Of a DNA stretch of 64,000 bases, positions 1 to 11,950 are shown piece after piece (the first letter of the stretch is position 1; the number at the start of each line of letters is the position of its first letter). A model generated the notes under the pieces. It was not told the DNA's origin, did no database searches, and saw nothing but the letters and a program-made list of their open reading frames with translations. The position numbers and the translations under genes are program-made. The DNA is taken from the NCBI GenBank assembly GCA_033439265.1, contig JAVTVX010000020.1:16200001-16264000 (forward strand). Direction: 5' to 3'. The stretch is from Dillenia suffruticosa. Its lineage: Eukaryota; Streptophyta; Magnoliopsida; Dilleniales; Dilleniaceae.

Positions 1-1725
1 ATTCTTGGTGAAGATGTCAGCAACTTTATTGACAATTTTCTCCCAAAATTCTATAAACTTAGCAAGAATTTCTGATTTTTCTTTCTTAAAGTACACCCAC
101 ACATACCTTGAACAGTCATCTTACCAATGCTCACTTGACTTAGCCAAAAATGTCCGTGTGAACCAGTTCCAAGGACTCCTTGGCTCTGAACGCTGTCTCC
201 TTATAGGGTAGTTGATGTGCTTTCCTATATTGACATCTCACATAGATTATATCTCCATGAACCTCTAATTGTGGAAGGCCTTTGAACATTGATTGCTGCA
301 TCATTACCTTCAACTTGTGATTGCTGACATGCCCGAGCATCGCGTGCAACAGATCTGCCATCTGATTCTTTCTTGTCTTATCTACTTATGCTGATACTAC
401 CAACAATACATAGATAGACTCTACTTTCTTGCCTTGCAAGATGAGTGCTCCAAGAAGCTCTAGATTTATCTTCTTGAACACCTTTACATTGTCTGACCCG
501 AGTAGCACATAATGGCTCCTTATGTTAGCTCGGACACCGGCAATAAATTCTTCATCATGCCAGGAGCATGGAAGCCATTCTGAAATTGTACTGCCATTTT
601 TGGATGGAGCCAAGGCATGAGCAGTACCTTGCCAACATGGCTGATTGGCAGTCTTGAAACAATAACTCTATTACCTTTGTACTGGCTATAACATGTAGGT
701 TTTTCTTATCTCCAGTCTTTTCGTTGGCACATCTAGAGTCAACGACCCGATTTCGATCATAGTCTACTTCTTCAGCAGTTCAGGGCCTTCTCTTCAATTC
801 CAACTGTCGTTGTGCTTGCTAAACCTTTGTCGTTGGCTTGATAAGGTTGTTATTCAACATTCTGCATCTCAAAGTATTCTTTGTGCCCATCTTCCCCCAA
901 GTCTTCCCCAAGTGTTGTTGCAACAAATGATTCTTGGGGATCCCACTCATCTTTACTTCTGTTTGCATCTTGGTGATCATTAGATATCACCAAGTTGCCC
1001 CAAGCAGACCATCTCTTCTACCGGCATCTCATGTGAAGTGCCCTTGTGACAATTTTAGCACTCATTATTTGCCTTGTGAACTATTGAGCTCCCCTTGATT
1101 GGGAACTCCTCTCTTATTGTCTCCTCAGCCAACCTTCATCCTCCTTCTTGAATTGGTTGCTTTCCTTATTTCTTGCAGCCTTTTTATTTCCTTTAAACCC
1201 TCTTCTATTGCTAAAGAGAGCCTGATCCTCTTCTTTAATTGAAACTCTAGATTTTTTCTTGTCTAGAGTTGGCTAATATATTTTGTAACTCCTGTAAGGT
1301 TGGTTGCTTGAACCAACCCTGGGTGACAGCGATGATACTATTAATGTCTGGTCTTAAACCGTGAATAATAATTTCTCTCTTCCTTGCTCCTGGATTGGGT
1401 TTTGTGGATCTAATTTTGTAATTTCTTCACAAAGCAATTTAACTTTGGTAAAGTATTAGCTCATCATCAAATTCTGCTGCAAGAGGGAGATGAGTTCATT
1501 CTCAAGCCGTTGCAATATCGCATCATTTATCCTTGCAAATAATGCCACAGAGTGTCCCTCGCCTCCTTGGGTGACTTTGTCATTTATTAGGTGCAGCAAA
1601 TCATCTTCGATGGTGACTGGAAGTGTAGATACCCTTGCGGGCTTTATTTTTCCATCTCTTCAGCTTCTGGGGATTCTGTGTAGTGTCATTACCACCAACA
1701 AACATGCCTTATGTTTGTGAATTGT
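1..1725 (-). pseudogene. Copia retrotransposon gag-to-integrase fragment (degenerate, cut by window edge)
   Basis: Read on the minus strand from about 1725 toward 1, the domains follow Copia order. First comes a gag (UBN2-type) segment at about 1720-1270 with matches such as GLRPDINSII and a following GWFKQPTLQELQ. A degenerate zinc knuckle (EC-NCHKG) lies near 1075-1040. The GAG-pre-integrase domain is at 361-140 ([34 protein letters not shown]), and the integrase start is at 139-1 (SRYVWVYFKKEKSEI). Stops and frameshifts break the frame throughout, so it is a dead copy. No LTR, primer-binding site or polypurine tract is visible, and the rest of pol would lie left of the window. It is antisense to, and 5' of, the DUF2062 exons, so it may sit in that gene's first intron. 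Domain identity is confident; the exact ends are not. Confidence 0.8.
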
Positions 1726-2797
1726 TCATTTACATTGTTAATTGAAATTCAAACCCTTGCATGTTGCCTTCCTCATATTAGTGAGGCTTGTTATAAAGGA
1801 AAAGCCTCTGGGCTACTTGGGGCTTTGAGTGTACATGTGTATGCCAAAGTCCATAGGATGAGCCTAAAAATGGTTTTATGCTGATGCGTGTCTAACTTTG
1901 TGGTCTTAAAGGAGTGGTATGATTTTTATACTCAATTTGATTGTGCAGTGTGCTTTTAAAAATTTTCTATATTTCTCACTAACCTTTTATTTTGGTTTAA
2001 AATTGAGGTACACTAGAAGTTGTACTTGGAACTTTGATGGAAGTGCAGGTGTTTGACTGTAACTGCAACAGGGTATAACCTGAAGCATTATTTTTATTAT
2101 AATTTCACTTTATTTAAGTTTAGGCTATTGTGAAATTTATATTTTAAAGAGGCATTTTCTTAAGTGTCAGGTTATAACTTTCAATAATAGTTATGGAGGT
2201 TAGGACAGCTGACAGTTATGAATGGCATTTGATCAACTGTACTAACTGTCATAAAAACTCTTCATATATCCATTAGTCTATGATGAATGAGGTATTTTCA
2301 TTGCACACAAAGCTCTTCTTTCCGCTCCTCTTTCTTTATGAAAATTGCCTTAGAAGCAACTTCATAAAGAACTTTTTGGGATATTGTTTCATCAATGGAG
2401 TCAGGTTATATTTTTTATCTTATACATTCTTTGTTGGACTATGCTACATGCACTTCCTGCCAAACCTTTGTCAACATGTGTATGGGTATTGAACAATTCA
2501 TTTTGATTTAATTCTTTAGGAACGAGTCATGTACAGCACTGGCTTGAGCACTCAATCTTAAGAACGGCCATGGAAGGTCCTTTCTACTTGTTTATCTTTT
2601 CCCTAGTCCTGGGCCCGTTGGAACTTGAAAGTTAGAAGTCTTAACTGGTTTTGTAGTTGAGTCATATTTCTTTCGTTTTGCTTCAGTCCAATGGTGTCTG
2701 GCCCCCTAGCAAGGATCGTGAAGCTATTGAGGGCATGTATAATCATCTTTTGTTTGGGAGAATATTTACTGATTTGAACTAACTTTGTCATTTGCAG
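1726..2797. other. Non-coding stretch, probably intron or upstream sequence of the DUF2062 gene
   Basis: AT-rich sequence between the Copia fragment and the first recognisable exon. I searched its plus strand for the missing 5' DUF2062 exon, which should end one base into a glycine-like codon, and found no convincing candidate. The short ORFs here have no recognisable motif. The acceptor ending in tttgcag at 2791-2797 closes it. Confidence 0.5.
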
Positions 2798-5700
2798 GGG
2801 TCACTGTCTTTCTTTGTGGGATGGCTATTGCAGTACTTGGGTCTCTTTGCCATCCTCCTGGTTTGATGCTTGCAAACTTTATAGCTACTCCAATAGAATT
2901 GAGGTAAGTGATCCTTTACAGGTGTGTTCTTTTCATGAAGCCATTGTACATATTATCATTTTTCATGGTGTGTAGTTGTCCCTAAGAGGTTATCTATATG
3001 TTGTAAGTTATTTATGAGAGTGATGGTATTTGAGCATACACTTATTTTAACAAAAATTGAGATTTATAAGTTTTAGTTGGTCCATTTTATTGAACATTTT
3101 TTTTTTACCTCATCTTCCATTTTAGCTGGTGTTTGTGGCAACTATAAGGGCAGTGAAGATGCCCTGTCTCTAAATGCCAGGCAGAAAACCCTTCCAATTA
3201 TCCTTTTAGCATCTTTAAAGTTCAGTATGAATATAAAAGCGAATTTTATTCAATCTAATCTTTAATTATCTTTCCCAATGTACTATCTCCATTGTCAAAT
3301 TTAATTAGTTAAAACATACAACAACAACAAAAACAACATGAGTCTTAATGCCAAATTTTGGAGTCGGTCGTTTGAGAGATAAATATAGGATAAATGAAAA
3401 AAAAAAAACATAAAATCAAAATTTAAAAGCAAAAATAGAAAAATAACGCTAAAAAAATAAAAAAATAAAAAAACTACTCATAGAAACTTATAATAATAAA
3501 AGAGATGATTTAATTATTTTAGATTTTCTCACGCTACTCATTCCTATCTAAAGTCATCTTTTTAACTAAACCATTGACATTTATATCTTTATGGACAATT
3601 TGCATCTAGCTTTTCAACAGATACCCTGACTCTTTACTAAATCTCCTACATTTAAGGTCTCGCACGTTATAACTGGTGCTTCTCTAGATTTTCTTTACAC
3701 ATGTTCAAACCATATTAGACGATACTCTTGCATTTTATTCACAATTGAATTCACTCCCAATTTACTATATATCTCTTCATTTCTAATTCTATATTTTCTA
3801 TTTTTACTACACATCCATTTGAAAGTCATCATTTCAATTACAACAATTTTAAACTCTTATTATTGTTTAATTGTCCCGTCATACAATAATACATGTCTTA
3901 TTGCGCTTCTATAAAATTTCTCCTTCAATTGTAATGGTATCGTGCAATTTCAAAGAATTTCAGATATATTTTTTCATTTCATTCAATCCGTTTGAATTCT
4001 ATGATTCACATCCCCATTTATGGTATCACCGTTTTGAATGATAGATTTAAGATATCTAAATCATTTATTTTTTTGGTACGTACCAACCTTTTAATTTAAT
4101 AGTTTTTTCATTATTCTGATGGTTGCCACCAAACGTATATCTTATATATTCAGTTTTTGATCTTCTCAATCTAAATTCTTTGGATTCTAGTGTGTCCCTC
4201 CATAATTTCAATTTAATATTAATACTCTTTATAGTTTCATCGACCAACACGTATTTCATTTTAGATACTTTTTGTGATTTTATCCATCACTATTGCAAAA
4301 GGGAGGGGACTTAATGCCACATCTTAGTGAAGTCCAGTGTTAATTGGGAAGTTATTACTTGAATCCCTGCAGATTGTTATGTTGGTTAAAACATAATTAA
4401 CAAAATTCTTCAGCAACTAATTTTTCATAGGTAAACATTAAATGCACAGATATTGCTTTCCTGTATCAATCAATATTTTGACTGTTGTCAGAATGTGTTT
4501 TTCTAGTCTTGTGGTTCCTTTCTTGCGCTTTGGTGAAACTCTTACCGGTGGAGCTCATTTCCCCCTAACTGCTGATGCTCTGAAGAAGATATTGACTGGT
4601 CAAGCCTCTCGGGAAGTTCTCTTAAGTATTGTTCATGCGGTATGTAATCTGCTCTCTCTCTCTCTCACTCTCATGTGCGGGTACAGAAATAAAAACAAAA
4701 GTATACCATCTTGAGTTCACATAACTTTCATAAGAGCATATATCAACTGTGGTTTTAGGAACAGCTAATTAATATCTGCACTTGGACACAAAGCTTTTGA
4801 AAAGGGCTGAGGCTGGCTTTTTTGAACAATGTTATGATACTAAAGGGGATGTGTAGGGAAGTTTACTTCATGTATTTCTTGAGGAAGAGTTCTACTTCAG
4901 TAGAGAAGAGTAAAGTGCTTTCTTTTTCTTCCGTCTGGAAGTGCTTATCTCCAGAGAATCCAAACATCTAGTTATAAAGAATTTGGTGCTGTAGTGTTTT
5001 AAAATAAACAATGTCTAGCTTCATGTTAGGCTGCCTTATAGGTTGTTTGTACTGAAGTTTTACAGTCTATACAAAGATTGCCTACTTGTGTTTAATAGCT
5101 TGCTTTCAGAACTGGCTTTTCTAATCCATGTCCTTTTGCATGCCAATTGGCACAAGTTATACTGGTGTGTTCTGTCCTTTAGTGGAGCTTTGAAGCTTTG
5201 GCCTCCTATGATGCTTAGGATTTCAATTGCAGTTGATGTACATCAAATATTGTTGAAAGCATTGGAGTTTACTTGTTACACAGTTTTCTTCTTTATGAGC
5301 CTCTATCCTCCTGATCAGCTTGCTGTTGTAACTATTGATGGTGGCAAATCTAAGAGTCTCTCAAAATAAAAAAAGGCAAAAATCTGGCTTGGAGTGTGCA
5401 TGGTTGATAAAATACCACTATGTTTTGATTGGGAACTTTATTTGATCCATGGTGGTTGAGAAAAATATAGATCATATTGAGGAATGTAGTCATCATTGGA
5501 CTTAACTAGGACAAAATCTATGTTCCGATTAGGTTTTAAATTGTGATCTTGAACTAGATGAAGCTGGAAAGAAAACTATACTTGGTGTATTCATGATGTG
5601 CTTCAACGGCTTCTCTTGACAAAATACCTTTTTAAGGTTCAACATTCATATGATTGTCATCATAAATTGAGCCATTGGTTGTTGATTTCATTTAGTAATG

Positions 5701-6532
5701 TGAAAGCTAGGATCCGATCTAAACTTGTATAATTCATCCTAATGTAGTTGTGTGACCACTAGGTTCTTGCTAATCCTTTATGATCTAGTGTTTTTCTTTC
5801 TAATCAGATGAGGATACATGCCAGCGAATCTAGTTTTCCATATTGATTTCATTTATACAACATTATATAATGGTAAAGTTGAGTAGGTTGAGGTGATATA
5901 TCTCTGGGTTGACTTGTATCCTGGAAAGACATGGGAAAGCAAGATGCTTAAGAGATGATGCAATCTCAATTGTGAAACATGAACTTGATGCATGTAATGG
6001 GTTGTTCCAGGTTGATTTAAGTTTTTGATCTATATTTTCACTTAATGGTTGGATTCTGGAGAGAAAAGAGCAGATGGTTCTATATACTTAACCCTTTAGG
6101 GAGTATATATAGCTTAGTGTCAGCAAGCCCCATATGATTCTTAGCACTTGAGTGGCATTGAATTCAAAAAGCCATTAGTCCTGGGGAGTTTCTAGAGCTT
6201 AACAAAGCTTATAAAATTGTCAGCTAGTCTAACGTTCATATATTGTTCATGAGCTCTCAATTTTATTGTTAATTTGAGACCAAGATGTGCTCTTGTATTA
6301 TTAAGCTGGAATGATTCCCCCTTTCTTGCAAAGAATTGAATTTTGATTGTTGTCTATGCCTTTGCAGTTGTTAGGGTGGCTAGTTGCTGCACCTTTTCTC
6401 TTGGCAGCCCTATATGTACTGTTCTTACCTTGTTTCACGGTCTTGCTTCGCAAATTTAATTCTGGATCTTTAAGTCCAAAGATGCCGCTCCTTTCTCCCT
6501 CAGAAATCAGTCTCAAGATCAGGGATGTCTGA
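2798..6532 (+). CDS. DUF2062-type integral membrane protein, three 3' exons (5' end not in view)
   Basis: Three exons join in phase: 2798-2903, 4507-4639 and 6368-6532. Each junction has a GT donor (gtaagt, gtatgt) and an AG acceptor. The pieces read GVTVFLCGMAIAVLG with LANFIATPIEL, then VVPFLRFGETLTGG, then LLGWLVAAPFLLAALYVLF, ending with TGA at 6530-6532. The pattern of a glycine-rich hydrophobic segment, a 'TPIEL/VVPFLRFGE' turn, then 'LLGWLVAAP' plus a last hydrophobic helix fits the DUF2062 membrane family, which is common in bacteria and also found in plants as nuclear genes. About 134 residues are visible, with at least two or three membrane segments. Its function is unknown to me; membrane location is inferred. 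The N-terminal exon(s) and promoter are not recognised, and either lie left of the window or are lost. The first visible intron carries a LINE. Copy status (intact or 5'-deleted) is undecided. Confidence 0.7.
3308..3318. repeat. Target-site duplication of the LINE, left copy
   Basis: gttaaaacata at 3308-3318 is repeated exactly at 4385-4395, directly flanking the LINE tail and its truncated 5' end. Confidence 0.8.
3319..4384 (-). mobile_element. 5'-truncated LINE (RTE-like) in a DUF2062 intron
   Basis: On the minus strand the sequence begins inside a non-LTR reverse transcriptase: a GLH-to-ALSPLPFAIVMD stretch at about 4350-4270 (usual form GLHQGSALSPYLFALVMD), then VLVDETIKSINIKLKLWRDT and ESKEFRLRRSKTEYI at 4250-4130. 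More decayed 3' sequence follows, with a tail of GTTGTT repeats (acaacaacaac on the plus strand) at about 3319-3340. GTT-type tails are typical of plant RTE-like LINEs. The FADD catalytic stretch before VLVDE has been lost. The insertion is bounded by an 11-bp direct repeat, so the 5' truncation point is about 4384. There are stops and indels, so it is dead. Confidence 0.8.
4385..4395. repeat. Target-site duplication of the LINE, right copy
   Basis: Exact copy of gttaaaacata found at 3308-3318. Confidence 0.8.
4640..6367 (+). other. Last intron of the DUF2062 gene
   Basis: About 1.7 kb between donor gtatgt at 4640 and acceptor tttgcag at 6361-6367. It is AT-rich with a CT-rich run near 4652-4672. 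The 108-codon open frame at 5043-5369 shows no domain, and I treat it as chance. No transposon was recognised inside. Confidence 0.6.
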
Positions 6533-7856
6533 TGCATTATCCTTATTTAGAGCATGATTTCTTCATTTGTCCCATCAACTGCAAGAGGTGAACATCACAT
6601 TTGTTGCAAAAACATCGGTATTGTGTACATAAATGCCATTGTCTTAGTATCTTGGATCTGTATATGATAAACTTGGTCGTTGTTGAAACCGCAATGTATT
6701 ACTGAAATGAATTATGAAGAAAATGAAAACTATCAATTCGGGGAGGGACATAATCCAAGTCTCTCCTTGTTTTTCTGTGTCTCAGGCTGATCTTCTATTT
6801 TCTTTGAGGACCCTCAAAGGCCACACAAGTGAGGTAACCCTTTTGCGATGTAGTTTTCACTATCACGTGTCATCAAGATTTAAGAGACTTTAGTGACAAT
6901 TACTATTTCAAGTCTAAGATGGTATTAAAATCCTCTAATTGAAATAGTGATTGTAAATTAAAATAATTAAATAACAGTAGAAAAAATAAAGAAGATTTTC
7001 AACAAAAAAAAAAGAAAAAGTAAAGATGGGAGACATTAAGGGGAAAAAAATTGTGATTGAATAGTTATTTAGCTAGAGTTATTGCATGGGTTATTTCCAT
7101 AAATACTGTTTTTCTTAATTCAAATTATTTAATTATTGCTATTTTTTCTTTCCTAAAGTATTGATTTCGCACTCTCAGAATGTGAAATTATGCATTTTTA
7201 AAACTATTTTTTTATTTAAAAAAAATTGATTTCGCGTTTTGAAAGTGTGAAATTGATTTCGCAATCTGAGAATAAGAATTTACAAAGACTAGAACCCACA
7301 GTTTCTACCCACATTTTGCATAACCAAGGCAAATATAATACATCCACTCCAATATCTACAGCTTCTGCCCACTTTTCATGACAAATAAAATATCAAATAT
7401 ACTCACTCCAACACTCAAACACCACTACTCTACTTCACACGAAATATAGCAAATAAAAAATACTTAATCAACCAAATATAAACAAATCACAACGAAGTAA
7501 GCATATTCTAAAATACATCACTTTCAAGTCTAATAAAATACATCACTTTCAATCATGACCACCACCTAATGTAATTTAAAATACATCACTTTCAAAAAAT
7601 GATAAGAAAATAATATAAATAAAAGAATTTATAAACGTTGAAATAATATAAGAAAGAAATCACGAGAAAAAGATAATAACCAAATGCAGGTGATAATAAC
7701 CAAAAGTATTTAAAGTCAATGATTACAAAATTTAAATATAATACATATAAAATGGTAAATATAAACTAAGTGCCGCAAGGAGGTCGTTGAATATTGCGTC
7801 GTAATTGATGTCTTATGGGAACACGAGTTAGTTTACCAAATGCAGGTGGAGATGTA
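6533..7856. other. AT-rich intergenic DNA after the DUF2062 gene
   Basis: It holds the probable 3' UTR of the DUF2062 gene (start of the interval) and then low-complexity AT-rich DNA. The 3' terminal inverted repeat of the MULE should lie in 6900-7850, but I could not identify it by eye. No gene seen. Confidence 0.4.
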
Positions 7857-9945
7857 TCATATAATGGTGCTCTCATCAATCTCGGAAAATACAATCGGAG
7901 GAACATCATCTAAATATCGAGGACGACGACTTCTCCGCTCATAAACACTAAGCTGTGGAGGCTCATTGATATCGTTTGTACATATCAGAATCGGAGTCAG
8001 ATAGGAAGATAATAGAGGTATTTTTGTCGCTTCATCATAATCATCTACAGTATCAGAGGTCGAAAGTATATCCATCGGTTTAGTAGCTCTTTGTGTTGAT
8101 GTCGAAGGACAGTACTCGTTAAATGGCACATGCCCGACAAATTGAAGTGCATGTCATGATGCATCATGTCCAAATTTAGGATCCACTCATGCCTCAACAA
8201 ATATATTCGACACTAGTAAGTGCATGTTATCCAACTTATAACACTGCAAAAGATAAAATAAAAGAAATATTATATAAACTATAAAATAATATTAAATGGT
8301 AAAATTATCTTGAATTACGAGATACTTTATTTGCGTCACTGAGTCGATATCCGCGCTGATAATGATACGCAAGATAGACAATGTATAAACGCGTGATCTG
8401 ACGATAACACGACATATAGTCAGGTGTTGTCCTCGGCTCACTGAAAGTCTCGCCACCCTCTATAATATGGTATCTACGGTTATCCCATAATTGCAAGGGT
8501 ACAACATGTGTCCTTGTCCAATCGTGTCATTGCCTCCTGTGTCGATCAATATGATTCAACTCTTGGTCGGTCTATACTGGTAAAGGTAGACGTTGCAGGA
8601 GCCCAAATTATCTCATAACCCTGTGAGGATACTGATACTCGATGACGTTAAAGTAAATTAAGGGGATATCGGCACGCTATATGTTGTTGACGAAACAATA
8701 GGCGGACAACACCATCAGGTCGGCATGTGAATTTGGCATCTAAATGAATTCAAAAATAAAAAAATAGTGTTAATTTGATCTATAGTAATAGAAGTGGTTG
8801 GGCAAAAATGAATTTATACTCACCTCAATATCTCCCATATGATCTAATTGGTCCCTGTATATTTTAAGAACAAACTGCTCTGTATATATATAATTAAGTG
8901 GAATATCCCAACTATTTACAAAAAAAAATAATGTCAACATGATATAGAACAAAGTGAAGGGAATAGAGAAAATAAAATGAATAAAGGAAGTAAACATTAT
9001 GTACAATGATCCTCTAGAGCCGACGGGTAGGAATGGAGTAAAGCGTATCGGATCAATAGTGTGATGTCTGATCGGGGTAAACATGGGCACTCTCTCCCAT
9101 ACCCAAAGCTGATAAGAGAAAAAATATTGAATAAATAATATAGTATGTATATAAAATATTATTAAATAAAAATTAATATATCAAATGAATAGAAAATATC
9201 TGCATAAGTAAGACCAAACCACAGATCTATCTAACACCATCTATAGAAACCCGACACATGACTCTGTAAAGTGTCGTCAAGATAGCACTGCCTCAACTAT
9301 ACTGTCATGAGCAATCAAGATCTCGTAAAAGTTTCAAATATATAAGCTTTATCCTCGAGCCCGATTGGTTCCTGAAAAGACCACCCAGTAACTACATAAT
9401 GCGACCACGTGCGTAAAACTCTACTACTATCGTATTTGAGTCTGGATCCAGAGGATGTGAATCAAAAAAATTTGTGATAGCCTATAATTTAAGACGGTCT
9501 CCAAAAGAATTCTCTGGTTTAGGAAAGAAATCCAAGAGACCACGACAAACGCCCTGCCACTCAGGAACAAGAGTAGTCTATCCCAATAACTGTATCTCCG
9601 ACTATAGGCAACGCGAGCAGAACCGAAATGTCGTGTAACGTAATCTTAACCTCATCAACGGGTAAGTGAAAAGTATGAGTCTTCTATCTCCATCGCTCGA
9701 CAAATGCGATAATAAGTGCATGATTATGCTGAATTTGCCCACACTTATAGAGATCATAAAACCCAAAATCTCTTATACCCTAACATCAAGCGGTCGACAG
9801 CCCAAAACCCACAATCGACATGACACACCTCTAGGGGTGTATCACTCCCGGTCTCCCATGTAATATGAGACTGGTGTATGGCCTGTAAATTCAAGACAAT
9901 AGGGTCTCGGAGGCCTGGAGTAAAGTCTGAACGAGTGTAATCCAT
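7857..9945 (-). pseudogene. Plant mobile domain (PMD, MAIN-like) protein, degenerate
   Basis: The likely start is ATG at 9945 (MDYTRSDFTPGLRDP). Downstream blocks match the PMD family (PF10536). The first reads HALIIAFVERWR then THTFHLPVDEVKITLHD at about 9735-9620. YLDDTLQSHV-like sequence lies near 9290, QLWVWERVPMF at about 9110-9080, and a D-Y-M-C-Y-ITRLYI block at 8430-8360. The acidic, serine/threonine-rich C-terminus ends with TGA at 7857. Gaps between blocks at about 9230-9112, 8820-8740 and 8330-8230 look like introns or decay. In-frame TAG codons (for example after VERWR and inside the YARGRIM-LLGG block) and frame changes show it is no longer coding. It lies downstream of, and codirectional with, the MULE transposase. 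Related cellular proteins (MAIN, MAIL1) act in gene regulation and transposon silencing; the role in transposons is unknown. Confidence 0.75.
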
Positions 9946-10110
9946 AGTTATGATGACAAGAAAATTAAAGAACAATAAAATTTCTAAATAGTCAAACTAA
10001 ATAAGAAATGAACATATAAAATAATAAATTATGAAAATGTTGTATACCCATAAAAATTGATTAAGTCTATTACATAATATGAGCTTATTTACATAATGAG
10101 AAAAAAAATT

Positions 10111-11464
10111 TCATTCTTGTCTTGCCTTCGTTTGTAACTGAGCCATATTCGAACAATGATGCCGATTATGCCCGTATTCACCATATGCCTTGTAACGCTG
10201 AGTTTTTCTTCTATCCATTTCATTATGAATCTGTGTATTTCGTGGTCTATTTGGTTGGTTATTAAGTTGTAAAATATTGCGGAACAAACAAAAGGAAGGA
10301 GGGAGCCAATAATCCTTGTGTGGAGGAGGATGAAATTTCTCATTATATGTAAACTCCATTGATTGACAACTATGGAGTCTGTTTACAATAGACCTAAAAT
10401 CACAACTTATATCTGCACAACTCTCCACATATATAAGCAAAGAAGTTTGAATATAGTTTATTTTTCACAAATATATGATGGGACATCTAACAATATGGTG
10501 TTGTTATTTTCACCCCTCCCACCATGAAATCCAGCTATCATCTCATACTTACCTTTATACCTATCAAACGCAATGAGCGATGGAATTTGGATTTCTACTC
10601 AATTCTAATAAATTTTTCCATAACCAATGTTGGCAACATATTGTTTCTTTGATATTGTTAGATGTTTTTTCTCTATTCTTATTGAAGAATCGAGCCATGC
10701 GGTATTTGTCCGACTCATGTAATTATTGACAACTTTCTTGCACCTTTAAACACACCATTAAATGATTCCGATCAATTGGTGGTCATGTTTTACCATCTGT
10801 ATCCCTCATCATAACACAAAATCTATTTGTCAAGCAGAATCTCTATCAACCACCTATATGCTTGCTCACTAAACTTTTTGTTCTTGTTCATCACAGCATC
10901 AAACTTTCTTATTTGTCTTTGTTCTGTTGCCTTATGTATCAACTCTGTTAGCGGTTTGTTCTTGAATCGCTGTCTAAAATTAGCTTCCACATGATGCAAA
11001 CAAAGTCTCTGATATACAAGTGGTGGTTGCAAATTTCGACTCCTCTCTATGACTCGCATTATACCGGGCGCCATATCTGATATCAAGCACACTCCATGCA
11101 GATCACCAATAATATGCACTCTTAAATTTTCCAAAAACAAATCCCAACTCACAATGGTATTCTCATCGACAATAGTAAAATACAAAAGAAGAATATGATT
11201 AGTCACATTCATTCCAACTACAATTAAAATTTTCTCTATATATCTCCTATACTGAAATGTCCGGTCAATTCTTATTACTGGTTTGCAATGTCTAAATGCA
11301 TCGATGGATGCTTTGAAGTCCCAGAAAACTGAGTGAAAGACCCTCTCATTAGACCTCAATAATTAGTTAACTTCCACTCAATAATTGTCCCAGGATTATT
11401 CATCTGCACAACATTCAAAAATTGTGGCAACAATATGTAAGAAGTCTCCCAATTATCATATACA
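10111..11464 (-). pseudogene. MULE transposase (MURA-like), catalytic and C-terminal part
   Basis: On the minus strand this continues the N-terminal part at 20972-21250 across Copia-1. From 11464 down: EIVYDNWETSYILLPQFLN and NNPGTIIEW, then VFHSVFWDFKASIDAF, HCKPVIRIDRTF (first catalytic Asp), HILLLYFTIVDEN, a second Asp in CLISDMAPGI, and CLHHVEANFRQRF. The part from about 10820 to 10441 is badly frameshifted but keeps MTTN-SE-FNGVFKGAR. The last part, 10440-10111, has FHPPPHKDYW and a zinc-knuckle-like tail (AYGEYGHNRHHC) that has lost its first cysteine. The first catalytic motif reads DRTF rather than the usual DGTF. The frame breaks near 11360. Domain assignment to the MULE family is firm; it is inactive. 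Confidence 0.85.
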
Positions 11465-11469
11465 ATTTC

Positions 11470-11936
11470 TGTAGGTAAATATGCCCATGAGGGGCTTTTA
11501 CCTCAAGTAAATAAATTCAAATGGGTAGTTAACCCATTTGAATAACTCCCTAGTAAGTTCCCCTCTCTTATTCTTAATAATGTCTTGGAAGTGAGTTTAA
11601 ATATGAAGCCTTCAACAGAAGCATATGGCCAAGAAATAAGAGAGAAGTTGAGAGAGATCATTTTTTTTAAAGTGAGAAAAATCTATCAAGGGTTTGGGAA
11701 ATTTTTGAGTATGAAAATTTCTCTTGTCATTGGGTTCGCCGGATATTAGGTTGAGACGTTGTGGTATTGCAATGGTGGTTTGTTTCATGAACACCATCTC
11801 GATCGAGTAATTCGTACGAGAGAGTTCGCAAATCGGTTGATTTCTTGAAAGCCTACACATCGAGATATTCATCTGAAAATTATGAACTTATAATTTATAT
11901 GCTTCCGCATGTGCATGTAGTATAATAAATCTAATA
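11470..11936 (+). repeat. Copia-1 5' LTR
   Basis: 467 bp, starting TGTAGGTAAATATGCCC and ending CTAATA (CA end mutated to TA). It aligns over its whole length with 20512-20966. Length difference between the two comes from small indels near 11640. Confidence 0.92.
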
Positions 11937-11937
11937 T

Positions 11938-11950
11938 TGGTATCAGAACA
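11938..11950 (+). promoter_or_regulatory. Copia-1 primer-binding site
   Basis: tggtatcagaaca, one base after the 5' LTR, matches the complement of the 3' end of plant initiator-methionine tRNA (TGGTATCAGAGC) with one mismatch. Confidence 0.85.

Noticed and set aside
5043..5369. 108-codon open frame in the DUF2062 intron as an exon
   Set aside because: No domain, and the flanking exons at 4639 and 6368 join directly in phase with continuous family similarity.
7000..7850. Terminal inverted repeat of the MULE
   Set aside because: I compared it by eye with the inverse of 21300-21826 and found no convincing long match, so the ends of the element are left open.
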